From Chloroflexota bacterium (GTDB lineage Bacteria; Chloroflexota; Anaerolineae; Promineifilales; Promineifilaceae), in contig JAGOMA010000005.1 in assembly GCA_017993775.1 (NCBI GenBank), positions 131,996 through 195,995 on the forward strand: DNA of 64,000 bases, read 5' to 3'. The translations under genes and the position numbers were made by a program. Within the stretch, counting starts at the first letter, position 1; each line of letters starts with the position of its first letter. Below the pieces are notes generated by a model. The model saw only the letters and a list, made by a program, of their open reading frames with translations, ran no database searches and was not told where the DNA came from. Of the stretch, positions 54,984-64,000 are shown in pieces.

Positions 54984-56456
54984 TCAGGCCGGTTGTTTGC
55001 GCAAGCGTTTCATGAATGAGGCGCCAATTGTTTTGAGCAGGTCCCAATCTTCTGGCGGAACAACACGCAGCAAAAGGATTAAAGCCATGTAAGACACCAT
55101 GCCCAGACCTATGGGAATGGCAATAAAAAGATCGCGCGCCCACCAGGTGGCCGCAACCATGCCGATGCCGGCCAGAATTGCCCGCAAAGATCGGCGGCTG
55201 GATTGCCAGGTGATGATGCCATCGGGCAGCATTCTAAGGGCGACAAACAACATGCCCGCTTCGGTAATCACAAACGCGATGGAGCCGCCAATGGCTCCGT
55301 TGCCAAAGACGCGTTGGCACCAGGGGATCAACACCAAATCAAGGGCGATGGTCGCAGCGGTGGCGGCGGCCATCACCCATGTCCAATCTTTTTGTCTGTC
55401 GATAGAGATGAAAAATTGCCCCAAAAGCATGTTTTGGTAGGTCAGAATAATGACAATGCCCATGACTGCCAGGATGGGACCGCTTTTAATAAATTCTTCG
55501 CCAAACAACAGGACAACCAGAGGGTCGGCAATGACAAGCACACCCAGACCAACCGGGACGCTGACCAGCAGGAGCAGGTTGAAGCTTTTGCTCATGAGTC
55601 TGGGTAACGAGTCTGAGGCGTTGGCATACATGCGAGAAAGAACGGGGAATACGGCCGTCATAAAAATAGACGGCAAAAACAACAGCGTGCCAAATAATTG
55701 ATCCGCAGCGCCATACCAACCCACGCCGGTTTCATTCACCAGCAGGGAAATAACGATGATATCTACCTGCATGTACATAACCAGGAAGATGTAGACAATC
55801 AAGTAAGGGTAACTTTTTTGCAGCATCTCTTTCGCCGCAGCCCAGTTAAAATAAAATTTCGGGCGGCGCAGACGGCGCACGGCCGCATACTGGATAGCCA
55901 TGTTGATCAATGACTCGAAGATACCCACAGAGACGATGGCAATAAGACCATAGTTCAGCAGTAATAGAGTGATGGTGACAACGGCCGTAAATATCCGAGC
56001 CACAATCTGCGCCACTGAAATATATTCCATCCGCTCCAAACCCTCTAACGAGGCGCGGTAAACCATGCCAAACTGAATGACCAAATTGCTAATGCCGGTA
56101 ACAAAAATCACCGCAACCGTCACCGGAGCATAATCCGTGAACTGGAGATAAAGCAATAAAACAAAAATGCTGCCCACGTAAAGCAGCGACCGCAAGATCA
56201 ACGATACACTTAAAAGATTGTCAACTCTTTCCGGAGAACGCGAAATTTCCTTCGTCAGGTAGGTGTTCATGCCAAATTCAATGGTGATCGCCAAAATCGC
56301 CCAAATTGAATTTGCCAGATGAATCTGCCCAATGCCCGTTGCGCCCAGGTAACGGGTCATAAAGATCATGATAACCAGCGACAAACCCCAGGTAGACACC
56401 TGAGAAATTAGCAAAACGCTGGCGTTTTTTACGATGGTACGGCCGGTTTGATTCAT
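54984..56456 (-). CDS. wzx: Polysaccharide flippase (Wzx, MATE-like)
   Basis: 490 residues, about fourteen membrane helices with the Wzx pattern: RTIVKNASVLLISQVSTWGL at the start, MTRYLGATGIG, then FIFLVMYMQVD, GVGWYGAADQLFG and LLFGEEFIKSGPIL. Known: exchanges lipid-linked repeat units across the inner membrane. Overlaps the Wzz-like gene by four bases. Gene name by role. Confidence 0.9.
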   Translation of the reverse strand: MNQTGRTIVKNASVLLISQVSTWGLSLVIMIFMTRYLGATGIGQIHLANSIWAILAITIEFGMNTYLTKEISRSPERVDNLLSVSLILRSLLYVGSIFVLLLYLQFTDYAPVTVAVIFVTGISNLVIQFGMVYRASLEGLERMEYISVAQIVARIFTAVVTITLLLLNYGLIAIVSVGIFESLINMAIQYAAVRRLRRPKFYFNWAAAKEMLQKSYPYLIVYIFLVMYMQVDIIVISLLVNETGVGWYGAADQLFGTLLFLPSIFMTAVFPVLSRMYANASDSLPRLMSKSFNLLLLVSVPVGLGVLVIADPLVVLLFGEEFIKSGPILAVMGIVIILTYQNMLLGQFFISIDRQKDWTWVMAAATAATIALDLVLIPWCQRVFGNGAIGGSIAFVITEAGMLFVALRMLPDGIITWQSSRRSLRAILAGIGMVAATWWARDLFIAIPIGLGMVSYMALILLLRVVPPEDWDLLKTIGASFMKRLRKQPA

Positions 56457-57589
56457 AGAGTGATATTCGCTTTGTCGCCTTTGCGTTCATCTTGGATTTC
56501 AGTCAGATCGTTCAGTTGACCGGAGGGCATCATAGTTGTTCCCTCTTTCATTTCTTCTTGCAGCTCTACTGCCTCTTTTTTCGCTCTCTTTCGCCGTTGG
56601 TACCATTTCCGACGCGGCGTCACATCCGGAATCAGCGCCAGCACAGGCAAATCCAGGCGATGGGACACATCAATGGGCAACCGCAAGCTGCGATCAATAA
56701 TCGCCGCGCCAACAATCGCCCCAATGGAAAGAAAAACACCGGCTACCAAAAAAACGGCCGCTTTGATCGCCTTGTCTCTTAAGGAATTACTCGGTTCCGT
56801 GGGCATGCGTGGGGCGTCGATCAAGAAGTATTTTTGCCGGGCATCACTTTGAATTTGGGCGATGGACAACCGGCTGCTTTCTTCTTTGTCCAGAGCCGTG
56901 GCGTAGCGGGAAGACGCCAGGTCGATGGCCCCTTGCAAGCGATCGATGTCGATTTGTTCGCCGCCGGGTCTATCGCCACGCAGCGGAGCCGGGTGAGCGA
57001 CCAGATAAAGTTTCATTTCTTCGCGGGCCGCATTAAGTTCGTCTTCATAGGTTTTAATCAGATCATTAAAAAAGGATTGAGCGGTTTCGCTTTCAGATAG
57101 CTGCGCATTGATTTGCCACTGCACATACCCTTCGACAACCGCATTCACTAATTGGTATGCGATTTCCGGCTGTTCCCGCGTGGCGCTCACGACGATCTGG
57201 TTATCACCCAGAGTAAAGACCCAGATGCTTTTGCGTGTTTCGTCGATAAGGGTTTTAACGGCCGTATCCCCCTCATTCATCTTCGCTTCCAAATCCGTCT
57301 GCTGAATAATCGCGCGGACAAACGCATCCGTTTGCAACAGTTCGTTCAAATCCTGGCTCGCCGTTTGCGCGGCCGTTACCCACCACGATCCACTGTTGTC
57401 TGTCACATTTGTCAACGAGGCCAAATAAGACTCGTTTTGCACATACAACACACCCTGCGCGTAATAGCTCTGCTTCTCATTGATTACAAAATAAGCAGCC
57501 AGAACAACCGACAATACAATTGGCAAAATATATAACCAACGATGCCGAAAATAGCTTTCTAATATCCGCAAGATAACCAGACGTAACAT
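56453..57589 (-). CDS. wzz: Chain-length determinant protein (Wzz/PCP)
   Basis: 378 residues from the ATG at 57589 (TAGGAGA six bases upstream); the longer reading from 57709 lacks such a site. Two membrane helices: WLYILPIVLSVVLAAYFV near residue 17 and AVFLVAGVFLSIGAIVGAA near 285, with a large coiled-coil outside domain between. The cytosolic tail (WYQRRKRAKKEAVELQEEM) is charged. It sets modal polymer length together with the CpsD-like ATPase. First gene of the core biosynthetic set. Confidence 0.85.
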   Translation of the reverse strand: MLRLVILRILESYFRHRWLYILPIVLSVVLAAYFVINEKQSYYAQGVLYVQNESYLASLTNVTDNSGSWWVTAAQTASQDLNELLQTDAFVRAIIQQTDLEAKMNEGDTAVKTLIDETRKSIWVFTLGDNQIVVSATREQPEIAYQLVNAVVEGYVQWQINAQLSESETAQSFFNDLIKTYEDELNAAREEMKLYLVAHPAPLRGDRPGGEQIDIDRLQGAIDLASSRYATALDKEESSRLSIAQIQSDARQKYFLIDAPRMPTEPSNSLRDKAIKAAVFLVAGVFLSIGAIVGAAIIDRSLRLPIDVSHRLDLPVLALIPDVTPRRKWYQRRKRAKKEAVELQEEMKEGTTMMPSGQLNDLTEIQDERKGDKANITL

Positions 57590-57959
57590 AGCTTCTCCTA
57601 AACAACACCAAAGCGCCCCATTTAGCAACCTGTCATGTTTTGCCTGGCTCCAATTCCAGGCAAAGCACACGCCACAAGCTTGCAGGCTCATGGAGATCAT
57701 CTTGGACAAAGCTTAAGAACTACATAACGGATACCTTTCCGCTCATGTAACCGCTCAGGAATTCTCGGCTCCAACCCCAGGCATAAAACCAAAACGCACG
57801 GACAATCAACCGTAAACTGATTGCCCGTGCGCCTTCGCATTCGACTTGAAAACGCCCAAAATCAGGTTGCATAACGATTCTTGTCAGCGGGTTTTTGGCC
57901 AAAACCCCGTTTAGCAACCGCCGACCCTTCATCCACCGTCCGGCAAAACAACCTTCGTT
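57590..57959. other. 370-bp gene-free region between the core locus and its upstream genes
   Basis: Holds the terminator of the secreted-protein gene (57783-57830), a GCCTGG...CCAGGC hairpin (57641-57660) and a GGGTTTTTGGCCAAAACCCC hairpin near 57878-57898. The promoter for wzz and the core operon should be in the left part; no clear hexamer pair is seen. Confidence 0.5.
57783..57830 (-). terminator. Terminator downstream of the secreted-protein gene
   Basis: CGCACGGACAATCA (57794-57807) and TGATTGCCCGTGCG (57817-57830), one mismatch, with a T-rich stretch following on the minus strand (57783-57793). Separates the surface-protein genes upstream from the wzz gene. Confidence 0.7.
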
Positions 57960-59225
57960 TTAGGGACGAACCGTGCGGGACCAAATAGAAATATCTCGCA
58001 CTTGCCACGCGCCGCCCCACCAGTCGTTGGCCTTAAATCTCACACTGGTCGTGCCTGTGGGGGCCGACATCCAGTACGATTTAAATGTGCCTTCCTGCGG
58101 CGAGTTTCTGGCCGGCTGAACCCGCGCGGGCTGCCAGGAGACGCCATTGTTGAATGACACCTGCATATTCGTGCCAATCCCCGTAAAACGAAGATACGAG
58201 CCTGACGGCACGGCCGTTAGGAAACTAACCGCCGACGGCGCTGCACTGCTCACCACACGCCGATCCGCGCGCAATATGGTAAACGGCACGGCCGGATCAA
58301 TCCTCACGTTGTCCCAATGCCAGGTATTCGGACCACAGCCCGTGCAGGCTTTGGTCGGGTTATACGAATGATGTCCCAATTGGACCACGCCCTGGCTCCA
58401 ATTTAAGGGAGAGATGCTCGTATCGATCCACCAAAAATTATACGCGGGCATGCCGAATTTAATGTGATTACGCGAAATACGCAGCTCAAACGTGTCCCGA
58501 CGGCGTGCATCCGGCGTTAGAAAACTTTCATACCCCTGCCAGGAATCACCCGTGCCTGGGATTGAACTGAGCGAAAAATCGCGGATGAGAAAGCCCTGGA
58601 ATCTTGAACTGCTAAAATCCATGGCAATGTGGATGGCATTGCGCGGCTCACCGCTTAAGTCTGGCAAATAATCCTGAAGGGCAAGCTGAAGATTATCGTC
58701 AAACGGCGTAATCCAAAGATCAATCCAATCGCGCCCAGATGTGCGCAGGGTCGAAACGTCGAACGAGATGACTGCCTCGCCATCGGCAAAATCTACCATC
58801 TGGTTGGGCGTTAAATAAATCAAGCCATACCCACCGGCGTTGATGGCCGTCATCATGTGATTTTTGCATTGAAATACGGTGTCTTCATACGCGCTGACGG
58901 TATGCGTGGTCGGCGGCGGCTCGCAGTTTGGCCCATGCGCCGCCTGCATGGTCTCTATCGCATTCCAGGTATCCACATCACGAGAGTGAACGGTTATATC
59001 CCAATTTGTGGGATTCCATGGAGTTGGCTGCGCCGGGTCGCCATCAAAGGTCGCCAAAAAACTGCCTTTGCTGCGAATAAGCGAGGGCAGGAAGATGGGC
59101 GAACCGGTGACAGTTTCTTGTGCTTCAATGGTGGCTGTGGTGGAAAGATTTTGTCCGATGCCGATGATGGCCGCGAGAACGGCCGTGCACAGAACAAAAG
59201 AAATTGCCTTTTGTTTTACTTTCAT
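57960..59225 (-). CDS. Secreted protein of unknown function, LamG-like
   Basis: 421 residues with a signal peptide (AISFVLCTAVLAAIIGIG). A beta-rich body with QVISFDVSTLRTSGRDWID-like and FELRISRNHIKFGMP patterns, and TWHWDNVRIDP, suggests a concanavalin/LamG-type fold, then a C-terminal small beta domain (SYLRFTGIGTNMQVSFNNG). Several Cys are present (CGPNTW, FQCKNH). Next to the polysaccharide locus; may bind or cap the polymer. No close family name can be given from sequence alone. Confidence 0.65.
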   Translation of the reverse strand: MKVKQKAISFVLCTAVLAAIIGIGQNLSTTATIEAQETVTGSPIFLPSLIRSKGSFLATFDGDPAQPTPWNPTNWDITVHSRDVDTWNAIETMQAAHGPNCEPPPTTHTVSAYEDTVFQCKNHMMTAINAGGYGLIYLTPNQMVDFADGEAVISFDVSTLRTSGRDWIDLWITPFDDNLQLALQDYLPDLSGEPRNAIHIAMDFSSSRFQGFLIRDFSLSSIPGTGDSWQGYESFLTPDARRRDTFELRISRNHIKFGMPAYNFWWIDTSISPLNWSQGVVQLGHHSYNPTKACTGCGPNTWHWDNVRIDPAVPFTILRADRRVVSSAAPSAVSFLTAVPSGSYLRFTGIGTNMQVSFNNGVSWQPARVQPARNSPQEGTFKSYWMSAPTGTTSVRFKANDWWGGAWQVRDISIWSRTVRP

Positions 59226-59325
59226 AACACCCTACCTTTGCACTAATTTGCTCAGCACTATAGTGGCAGGGGGTGTTATCGTCAATTGGGAGTCTTGCCT
59301 TTACAGGCTAAACATTAAGAAATCC

Positions 59326-60141
59326 TCATATGGGCAGCGCAAGATAGTTTTCTACCATCCACCCGGCATGAGGGTAAGAATCGGGCAAAAGTTCAATCTG
59401 ATACCCGAATTTCTGCAAAAAATCGGTGCAGATCTGCCGCTTTTTTTCAAAAGCGTCGGGGTCGCCATCGTCAATTTCGAAGATGATGATGGGCTTGTGG
59501 GTCTGAATGGTGGCCGTCATGCCCTGAAACACGTTGATTTCGGCTCCCTCCACATCGACTTTGACCACGGCCGGCGGGGGGAGTTTTTGACTGCTGACCA
59601 ATGTGTCGATGGTGGTGAGTTCTACTTTGAGCATGCCTTTGAAGTCCGGCGGCGCGGTCGTTACTGAGAGGGATGCGCCGCCAGAGTATTCGGCTAATTG
59701 CAGTTCGCCTGTACCGCATTGATCGGACACGGCCGTTTCCCACACCACCACCTGCTTCATCCCATTCATCTCGCAGTTGTGCCGCACGGCCGTTGCATTC
59801 TCCGGCACAGGCTCAAACGCATGCACCTGCCCGCCAGGCCCGACCAATTTCGCGCCAATCAGCGTAAAGAACCCCACATTAGCCCCAATGTCGTACAACA
59901 CATCCCCTTCATGCAGGTGCTGCGCAAATGCCGCCTGAACCGGACGCTCATTACTGCCCAGACTGTATTCCGGGTTCGAGAGCGCCGCGTTAAACCGCAG
60001 CCCCTTCGCCACCCCTTCGCCAATCGTCACATCCCGGTTGCGCAGCCAGCGGCGGCGCAGCCCGCCCGTAAAACCTGCCAATTTCATGGCAACCCCACCT
60101 TTTGGCGCTAAATCGCCTGCTTTATCTTGCTCCGTGGTCAT
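59326..60141 (-). CDS. FkbM-family SAM-dependent methyltransferase
   Basis: 271 residues. VLYDIGANVGFFTLIGAKL is motif I (about residues 85-103), then VHAFEPVPENATA, AVSDQCGTGEL, VVKVDVEGAEINVFQGM and HKPIIIFEIDD, the standard FkbM set. Acts on O-atoms of sugars or polyketides. It overlaps the preceding 710-residue gene by 20 bp, so translation is coupled. Likely methylates a polymer sugar. Confidence 0.9.
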   Translation of the reverse strand: MTTEQDKAGDLAPKGGVAMKLAGFTGGLRRRWLRNRDVTIGEGVAKGLRFNAALSNPEYSLGSNERPVQAAFAQHLHEGDVLYDIGANVGFFTLIGAKLVGPGGQVHAFEPVPENATAVRHNCEMNGMKQVVVWETAVSDQCGTGELQLAEYSGGASLSVTTAPPDFKGMLKVELTTIDTLVSSQKLPPPAVVKVDVEGAEINVFQGMTATIQTHKPIIIFEIDDGDPDAFEKKRQICTDFLQKFGYQIELLPDSYPHAGWMVENYLALPI

Positions 60142-62254
60142 CGTTTCCTATCCTTTGTCGCGCGACAAACTGCTTAAACAGACTGCCGGTGTCGTTGCCC
60201 CATTCCCAGTTGGCCGCCAGACCCACCCTACGGATGGTCAGCCGGTCAAATTGGGGGTAAACGTCGGTGATGGATCGCACCAACACTGGCTCGTCATTGA
60301 CATAAATAAAATAATGGTTCCCATCAAAAGCCGCTCGCAGTCGATAAGGCACGCCCCACTGCACGCGGCGGCCTACATTGGTCCACACAGCGTCATAAAT
60401 TTCTTCAAACCCCCGCAAATGAAAGAAGGAAGAGATCGATGTGCCATCATAAAAATCGTCCAACCAGGTGTTAATGATCAGTTGATTGGCATCGTCTTGC
60501 CAAAAAACCAACCCGCCACGGCCGAATTCCCATTCGCCGCGCTTCGAGCCGGGCGGTGTAATCTCCACCTCCAGCTCGGCAAAGGTCGGGTCGTCCCAGG
60601 GAATGGTGTAGAGCGTGCGGCCCGGATTGGGGCTGGCGGCGCTGGCATTTACTCTGGCGCCTTCTTCCTGCAGATAGATGTGGCCCAAGCCAAAACTTTT
60701 GGCCCAGGTTTTTGCGCCGGTCGTGGTTTGATGGCCGGCCAGGGTTTCTGCGGGTCCGGGGAATGTGTCGGCGGCGACCACGGCCGTTTCCCCCAACGGC
60801 CACGGCGGCTTAAACTGCAACTCGGCCGGAATCGGCACAGCGCGCGGGTGCGCTTCCAGATAACGCAGCCTGCCCGCCGCCTGCCCGTCGGCGCGCACGC
60901 CGATGCCCGCCGCTTTTTGCAGCCTGTCGTCGGTAATTCGTTTCTCGAAGAGCAAACGGCCGTTCAAAAACGCCGCCATCGTCTGGCCATCATCCAAAAT
61001 TTGCACCGCGTTCGCCTGCCCTACCAGCAAACCCAGCTGCTCATCGTGCGCCACTTCCAGCACACGGCCGTCCTGCCGCAGCCGCAGGCGGCAAGAACCG
61101 GCGGCCAGCGCCAGGCTCCAATAGTTGGCTTCGTCCTGAAACCGCCAGATGAGCTCCAGGCCAGGGTCGGCAACGGCCGTGTCCACCACCACATGAACCA
61201 ATCCCGCCGCCATATCTCCTGCCAGCACGGCCAAATTTTCCGCCGCCAGGGCGCGAATCCCCGTCGCCGACCGGTCAAAACCACCTTTATAAACCTGCCA
61301 CGCGCCGCCTGTTTCCGCTGCCGATCCGGCTAAAGGGCCTGCGCCGGTGAACGCGTCGGCCAGGTGGGCTGTGCCGTACCAACTGCCCCATGCCGGCAGC
61401 TTTTGCACGGCCGTGCCATACACCCGCGAATCCACCCTAAAACCAATCTGGCCCAATACACTCTGGTGAATTCCGGCGTACATTTCTGGCGACTCGTCAA
61501 ACGCATCAATCGCCAACGGCCGCATCAACGGAAAATCGCCCAGGCCATGCGCTCCAGGCAAGGAGGCAGCGTAATAAGCCGCGCCGCGCTCGCGCAAAAC
61601 CACCACGTAATAAATCGGCACATTCTGCAAACCGCGCAGCGCCGGCAGCGGCGCGCCCGCCGACCGGACCCACAATTCGCCATTCTCCGCCCCCGTCGCG
61701 TGTACCACAAAGCCATTGCCACAGGCCACCGGATTCTCCGGCGTTTCCGCCGGAAACCAGCCCAACGCCAGATTTTCATCCAAAACGCCCTGTTCAACGT
61801 GCCGGTAATGGCGGTTTAAATACGCCCACCGGCGAAACTGCTGCAGCGATTGGCGCTTGTGGCCCTTGAGCGTCCAGGCCAGCAGCCGCTGCGGAATATC
61901 GGCGCGAGTTCCGCTGCCGGCGGCCCAACGATACATGCGCTTGGGAAAACTTTGGGCCAGGTCGCCAACCTGGCTGGTGTTGTGGCCGTTGAGCATGTGC
62001 ACGCCAAAAGCCAGCCCGTTTTCGCGCCGATAGGGGCCATAAGCCAGTCCGGTCCGTCCCCAACCTGGCCGAAACAGCGGCTGAATGCGCAGCGCGCCGT
62101 GATCGCTGCTGATCACGCTCTCTACATCGATGCCGCCGCGCCGAACGCCGGTCGGATTCAAGCGGCCAATCACCCGACCGGCGGGCAAATCCTGGTCGAA
62201 TGTGTCTATGAAATTCGTTGTAGGTACTTTGTTTGGGTCTGATTGGGTCGTCAT
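60122..62254 (-). CDS. Large LamG/concanavalin-like protein, function unknown
   Basis: 710 residues, no signal peptide or membrane segment. N-terminal 1-170: TNFIDTFDQDLPAGRVIGRL and the following low-similarity region. Middle and C-terminal parts repeat a beta-sandwich pattern: LIWRFQDEANYWSLAL (about 375) and LVFWQDDANQLIINTWLDDF (about 605), the latter followed by YRLRAAFDGNHYFIYVND, as in LamG/PF06439-type modules. The missing export signal beside secreted neighbours is odd. ATG at 62254 is only four bases after the preceding stop. No enzyme family recognised. Confidence 0.65.
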   Translation of the reverse strand: MTTQSDPNKVPTTNFIDTFDQDLPAGRVIGRLNPTGVRRGGIDVESVISSDHGALRIQPLFRPGWGRTGLAYGPYRRENGLAFGVHMLNGHNTSQVGDLAQSFPKRMYRWAAGSGTRADIPQRLLAWTLKGHKRQSLQQFRRWAYLNRHYRHVEQGVLDENLALGWFPAETPENPVACGNGFVVHATGAENGELWVRSAGAPLPALRGLQNVPIYYVVVLRERGAAYYAASLPGAHGLGDFPLMRPLAIDAFDESPEMYAGIHQSVLGQIGFRVDSRVYGTAVQKLPAWGSWYGTAHLADAFTGAGPLAGSAAETGGAWQVYKGGFDRSATGIRALAAENLAVLAGDMAAGLVHVVVDTAVADPGLELIWRFQDEANYWSLALAAGSCRLRLRQDGRVLEVAHDEQLGLLVGQANAVQILDDGQTMAAFLNGRLLFEKRITDDRLQKAAGIGVRADGQAAGRLRYLEAHPRAVPIPAELQFKPPWPLGETAVVAADTFPGPAETLAGHQTTTGAKTWAKSFGLGHIYLQEEGARVNASAASPNPGRTLYTIPWDDPTFAELEVEITPPGSKRGEWEFGRGGLVFWQDDANQLIINTWLDDFYDGTSISSFFHLRGFEEIYDAVWTNVGRRVQWGVPYRLRAAFDGNHYFIYVNDEPVLVRSITDVYPQFDRLTIRRVGLAANWEWGNDTGSLFKQFVARQRIGNDDHGAR

Positions 62255-62258
62255 AGGG

Positions 62259-64000
62259 TTAGTTGGATGGCCTCTTTTGGCGGCGCAGGGCCATCAGAAC
62301 AACAATGACCAGCGCCGCCAGAATGGTAAAAATGAGCAGCCACGGCGTCGTCGGGTTGGAGGATGGCGACGGAGCGGGGGCTGAAGGGGTAACGGCCGTT
62401 TCCCGAACACTTTCCCCTTCGGTGGTGGGCGCAGGTGGGGAAACGGCCGTGGGCGTCTGCTTTAACGGCGCAATAGCCGCGCCCTCCACCACAGGCACAG
62501 CCACAACCACAGCTACCGGCGCCCGCGGACCAGCCTCATACCGGCTGGCAATCTCCGCTTCACTCAATGCCCGATCAAAAAACGCTACCCGATGATACTC
62601 CCCCAACCAGGGACGATCTTGGGATAGTTCATTGGCTAAAGCCAGCCGGAAGCCATCATCCCAGGTCAGAAGGTTGCCGGTAACCTGATCTTGAGCGACC
62701 ACTTCCCCATTGCGATAAATTGTCGCCTGTCCGGCTGCGTCTCGCGTGTAAAGCAGGTGAACCAGGTCAGGCGTGGCCAGGCCATCAGGGGTGACCAGCG
62801 ACGGGACGCCATTTTCAGAGGTGTGGGTGGTGCGCAGCCGCATGTCATAAGCGCCAAATTCCTGGCCCAACGTCAGATTGCGGTTAAAAGGATCGGCGGA
62901 TACGGTGACGATGCGCGCCGGTCCTTCCTGGTCGCTGGCTGCCGGTTTGATCCAGGCTTCCACGGTCAGCGCGTTGGCAGCCTTGAACGCGCTAATCACC
63001 TTATGCGCCGGCTGCGACGAAGCCAGAATGGTCGGCGAGGCGATGGTCAGGCCGCCAGATGGCAGCCAATTCAGCGCCGATTCATCCGCCGCGACCAGAT
63101 CAAGCGGTTCGCCAAACCCGGAAACGTCGTGGACGGTGTCGCCTGCGCCTTCATCAAAGGCATACAGCGCCACCGGCCCTTGCCCGGCGTCAGGCAGCGA
63201 CGAGTTGGTCGTATCTGATGGCGCCGGGGTGGGCGCGGCTGGCGCGACCTCTGCCGGGGCGACAGAACTCGGCGCGGTGTGGCCCAATTCATCATTGCGC
63301 CACAGGTGAATGAACTGCGGCGCATCCCAGGCAATGCTGACGATGTCTAGATCGCCATCGCCGTCCAGGTCTACGGTTTGCGCGCCCAGATGGCTTTCTT
63401 TGCCCGTGCTCACCACCTGCTCGGTGAAATTACCCTGGCCGTCATTGACCCAGATCGCCAGCTTCAGGCCGCCGCGATGCTCGGCCAAAATCACGTCGGC
63501 GCGGCCGTCGCCGTTCATGTCGGCGACGTCCAGGCTGTTGGTGGTGGCCTGCGTGGTGATGAGGTGACGCGTCCAATCGCCGCTGGTGGGGTCGGCGGGC
63601 TGCTCCCACCAGAAAGTTTGGGCGTCGCTGTCTTCGCCGTTTTCTTCGGTGACGATGATGTCGAGACGGCCGTCGCCGTTTAGATCCGCCATTTCCGTGC
63701 GATCCGGGTACAGGGCCTCGTCGAATGTGCCCACCGGGTAGGCTGTCCATTCGCCGGAGCCGTCGCCCGGATTCAGATACCACTCCACGCGCTTGGAATC
63801 GCCGGTGGTCCCGGCGATGTCTAACTGTCCGTCGCCGTTGATGTCGCCAAAGGCAAAGCCCTCGTCCGACGGGTTGCTGCTGACGTGAACTTTGGGCCAA
63901 TCGCCGCCCGCCGGATTGTCGGGGATGGAGAAGTAGTAAATGCCGTTGCCGCTGGAGATGGCGACTACCGGTTTGGAACCGGCAGACAACACGGCCGTGC
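62259..64000 (-). CDS. FG-GAP/VCBS and LamG cell-surface protein (5' end outside window)
   Basis: The reading frame stays open to the window edge (codons before GTG at 63992 read TAV), so this is a C-terminal part of at least 580 residues. Four Ca-binding FG-GAP loops: FGDINGDGQLDI, MADLNGDGRLDI, VADMNGDGRADV and VDLDGDGDLDI. After a Pro/Thr/Ala-rich linker follows a LamG domain (VALYAFDEGAGDTVHDVSG to RVAFFDRALSEAEIASRYE), then a second linker, one membrane helix (WLLIFTILAALVIVVLMAL) and a basic end RRQKRPSN. A membrane-anchored adhesin or polymer-binding protein. Confidence 0.85.
   Translation of the reverse strand, partial: TAVLSAGSKPVVAISSGNGIYYFSIPDNPAGGDWPKVHVSSNPSDEGFAFGDINGDGQLDIAGTTGDSKRVEWYLNPGDGSGEWTAYPVGTFDEALYPDRTEMADLNGDGRLDIIVTEENGEDSDAQTFWWEQPADPTSGDWTRHLITTQATTNSLDVADMNGDGRADVILAEHRGGLKLAIWVNDGQGNFTEQVVSTGKESHLGAQTVDLDGDGDLDIVSIAWDAPQFIHLWRNDELGHTAPSSVAPAEVAPAAPTPAPSDTTNSSLPDAGQGPVALYAFDEGAGDTVHDVSGFGEPLDLVAADESALNWLPSGGLTIASPTILASSQPAHKVISAFKAANALTVEAWIKPAASDQEGPARIVTVSADPFNRNLTLGQEFGAYDMRLRTTHTSENGVPSLVTPDGLATPDLVHLLYTRDAAGQATIYRNGEVVAQDQVTGNLLTWDDGFRLALANELSQDRPWLGEYHRVAFFDRALSEAEIASRYEAGPRAPVAVVVAVPVVEGAAIAPLKQTPTAVSPPAPTTEGESVRETAVTPSAPAPSPSSNPTTPWLLIFTILAALVIVVLMALRRQKRPSN

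Noticed and set aside
57720..57932. 70-residue open frame on the minus strand
   Set aside because: It translates through the terminator hairpin at 57794-57830 and has no ribosome-binding site or family similarity that I can see.
60038..61333. 431-residue open frame on the plus strand
   Set aside because: It is antisense to the 710-residue protein and the FkbM gene, rich in Arg/Gly/Gln, with no ribosome-binding site or motif.

Overview
The window is a 64 kb piece of a bacterial chromosome with moderately high GC content and dense genes. There are no phage, insertion-sequence, CRISPR, rRNA or tRNA genes that I can recognise. Several traits suggest a Chloroflexota bacterium, probably Anaerolineae-like: the mix of gene families, surface proteins with Pro/Thr-rich linkers, many multi-PAS and SpoIIE-type regulators, a two-gene purH, and short palindromic repeats between genes. 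This placement is an inference from gene content, not from a marker gene.

Layout. 1-2.7 kb: an isochorismatase-like hydrolase (cut by the window edge), an AlkC-type DNA alkylation repair protein, an ABA4-like membrane protein and an HU-like protein. 3.0-5.8 kb: a ThiP/FbpB-type permease and its ATPase. 5.9-9.8 kb: a very large cytosolic hybrid histidine kinase with seven PAS domains. 10.3-14.2 kb: a LiaRS/NarL-type two-component system divergent from an ABC-2 exporter. 14.4-22.9 kb: a DinB-fold protein, a BNR-repeat protein overlapping a MoaD-like protein that ends in Gly-Gly, fructose-bisphosphate aldolase, a decayed TPR pseudogene, an LtrA-like protein, and a TetR regulator with two short-chain dehydrogenases. 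23-27.5 kb: a glycosyltransferase, purH split into two genes, a receiver protein and a HAD-MazG fusion.

27.6-64 kb is one long block on the minus strand. Its core (about 31-58 kb) is a Wzx/Wzy-type exopolysaccharide locus: Wzz, flippase Wzx, a tyrosine-kinase-like ATPase with a damaged Walker A motif, a 47-residue membrane peptide, polymerase Wzy, three hexapeptide acyltransferases, nine or more glycosyltransferases, a sugar aminotransferase, two C-methyltransferases, a processive GT2 enzyme and the initiating sugar-phosphate transferase. Upstream of the core (58-64 kb) are large LamG/FG-GAP-type proteins and an FkbM methyltransferase. At the downstream end is a full partner-switching set (STAS antagonist, SpoIIE/PP2C phosphatase, RsbW-like kinase) followed by a CheY-like receiver. 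Next to it lie a WecG/TagA glycosyltransferase carrying two STAS domains and a nucleotidyltransferase/hexapeptide/sugar-transferase fusion. The simplest reading is that RsbW-type phosphorylation signals directly to an exopolysaccharide enzyme instead of to a sigma factor. This is the best candidate for an undescribed system here.

At the DNA level the window is saturated with the palindrome ACGGCCGT: about 115 copies by eye, roughly one per 560 bp, where about one or two are expected. Copies occur in all coding frames and between genes, so this looks like a highly iterated palindrome comparable in behaviour to cyanobacterial HIP1.
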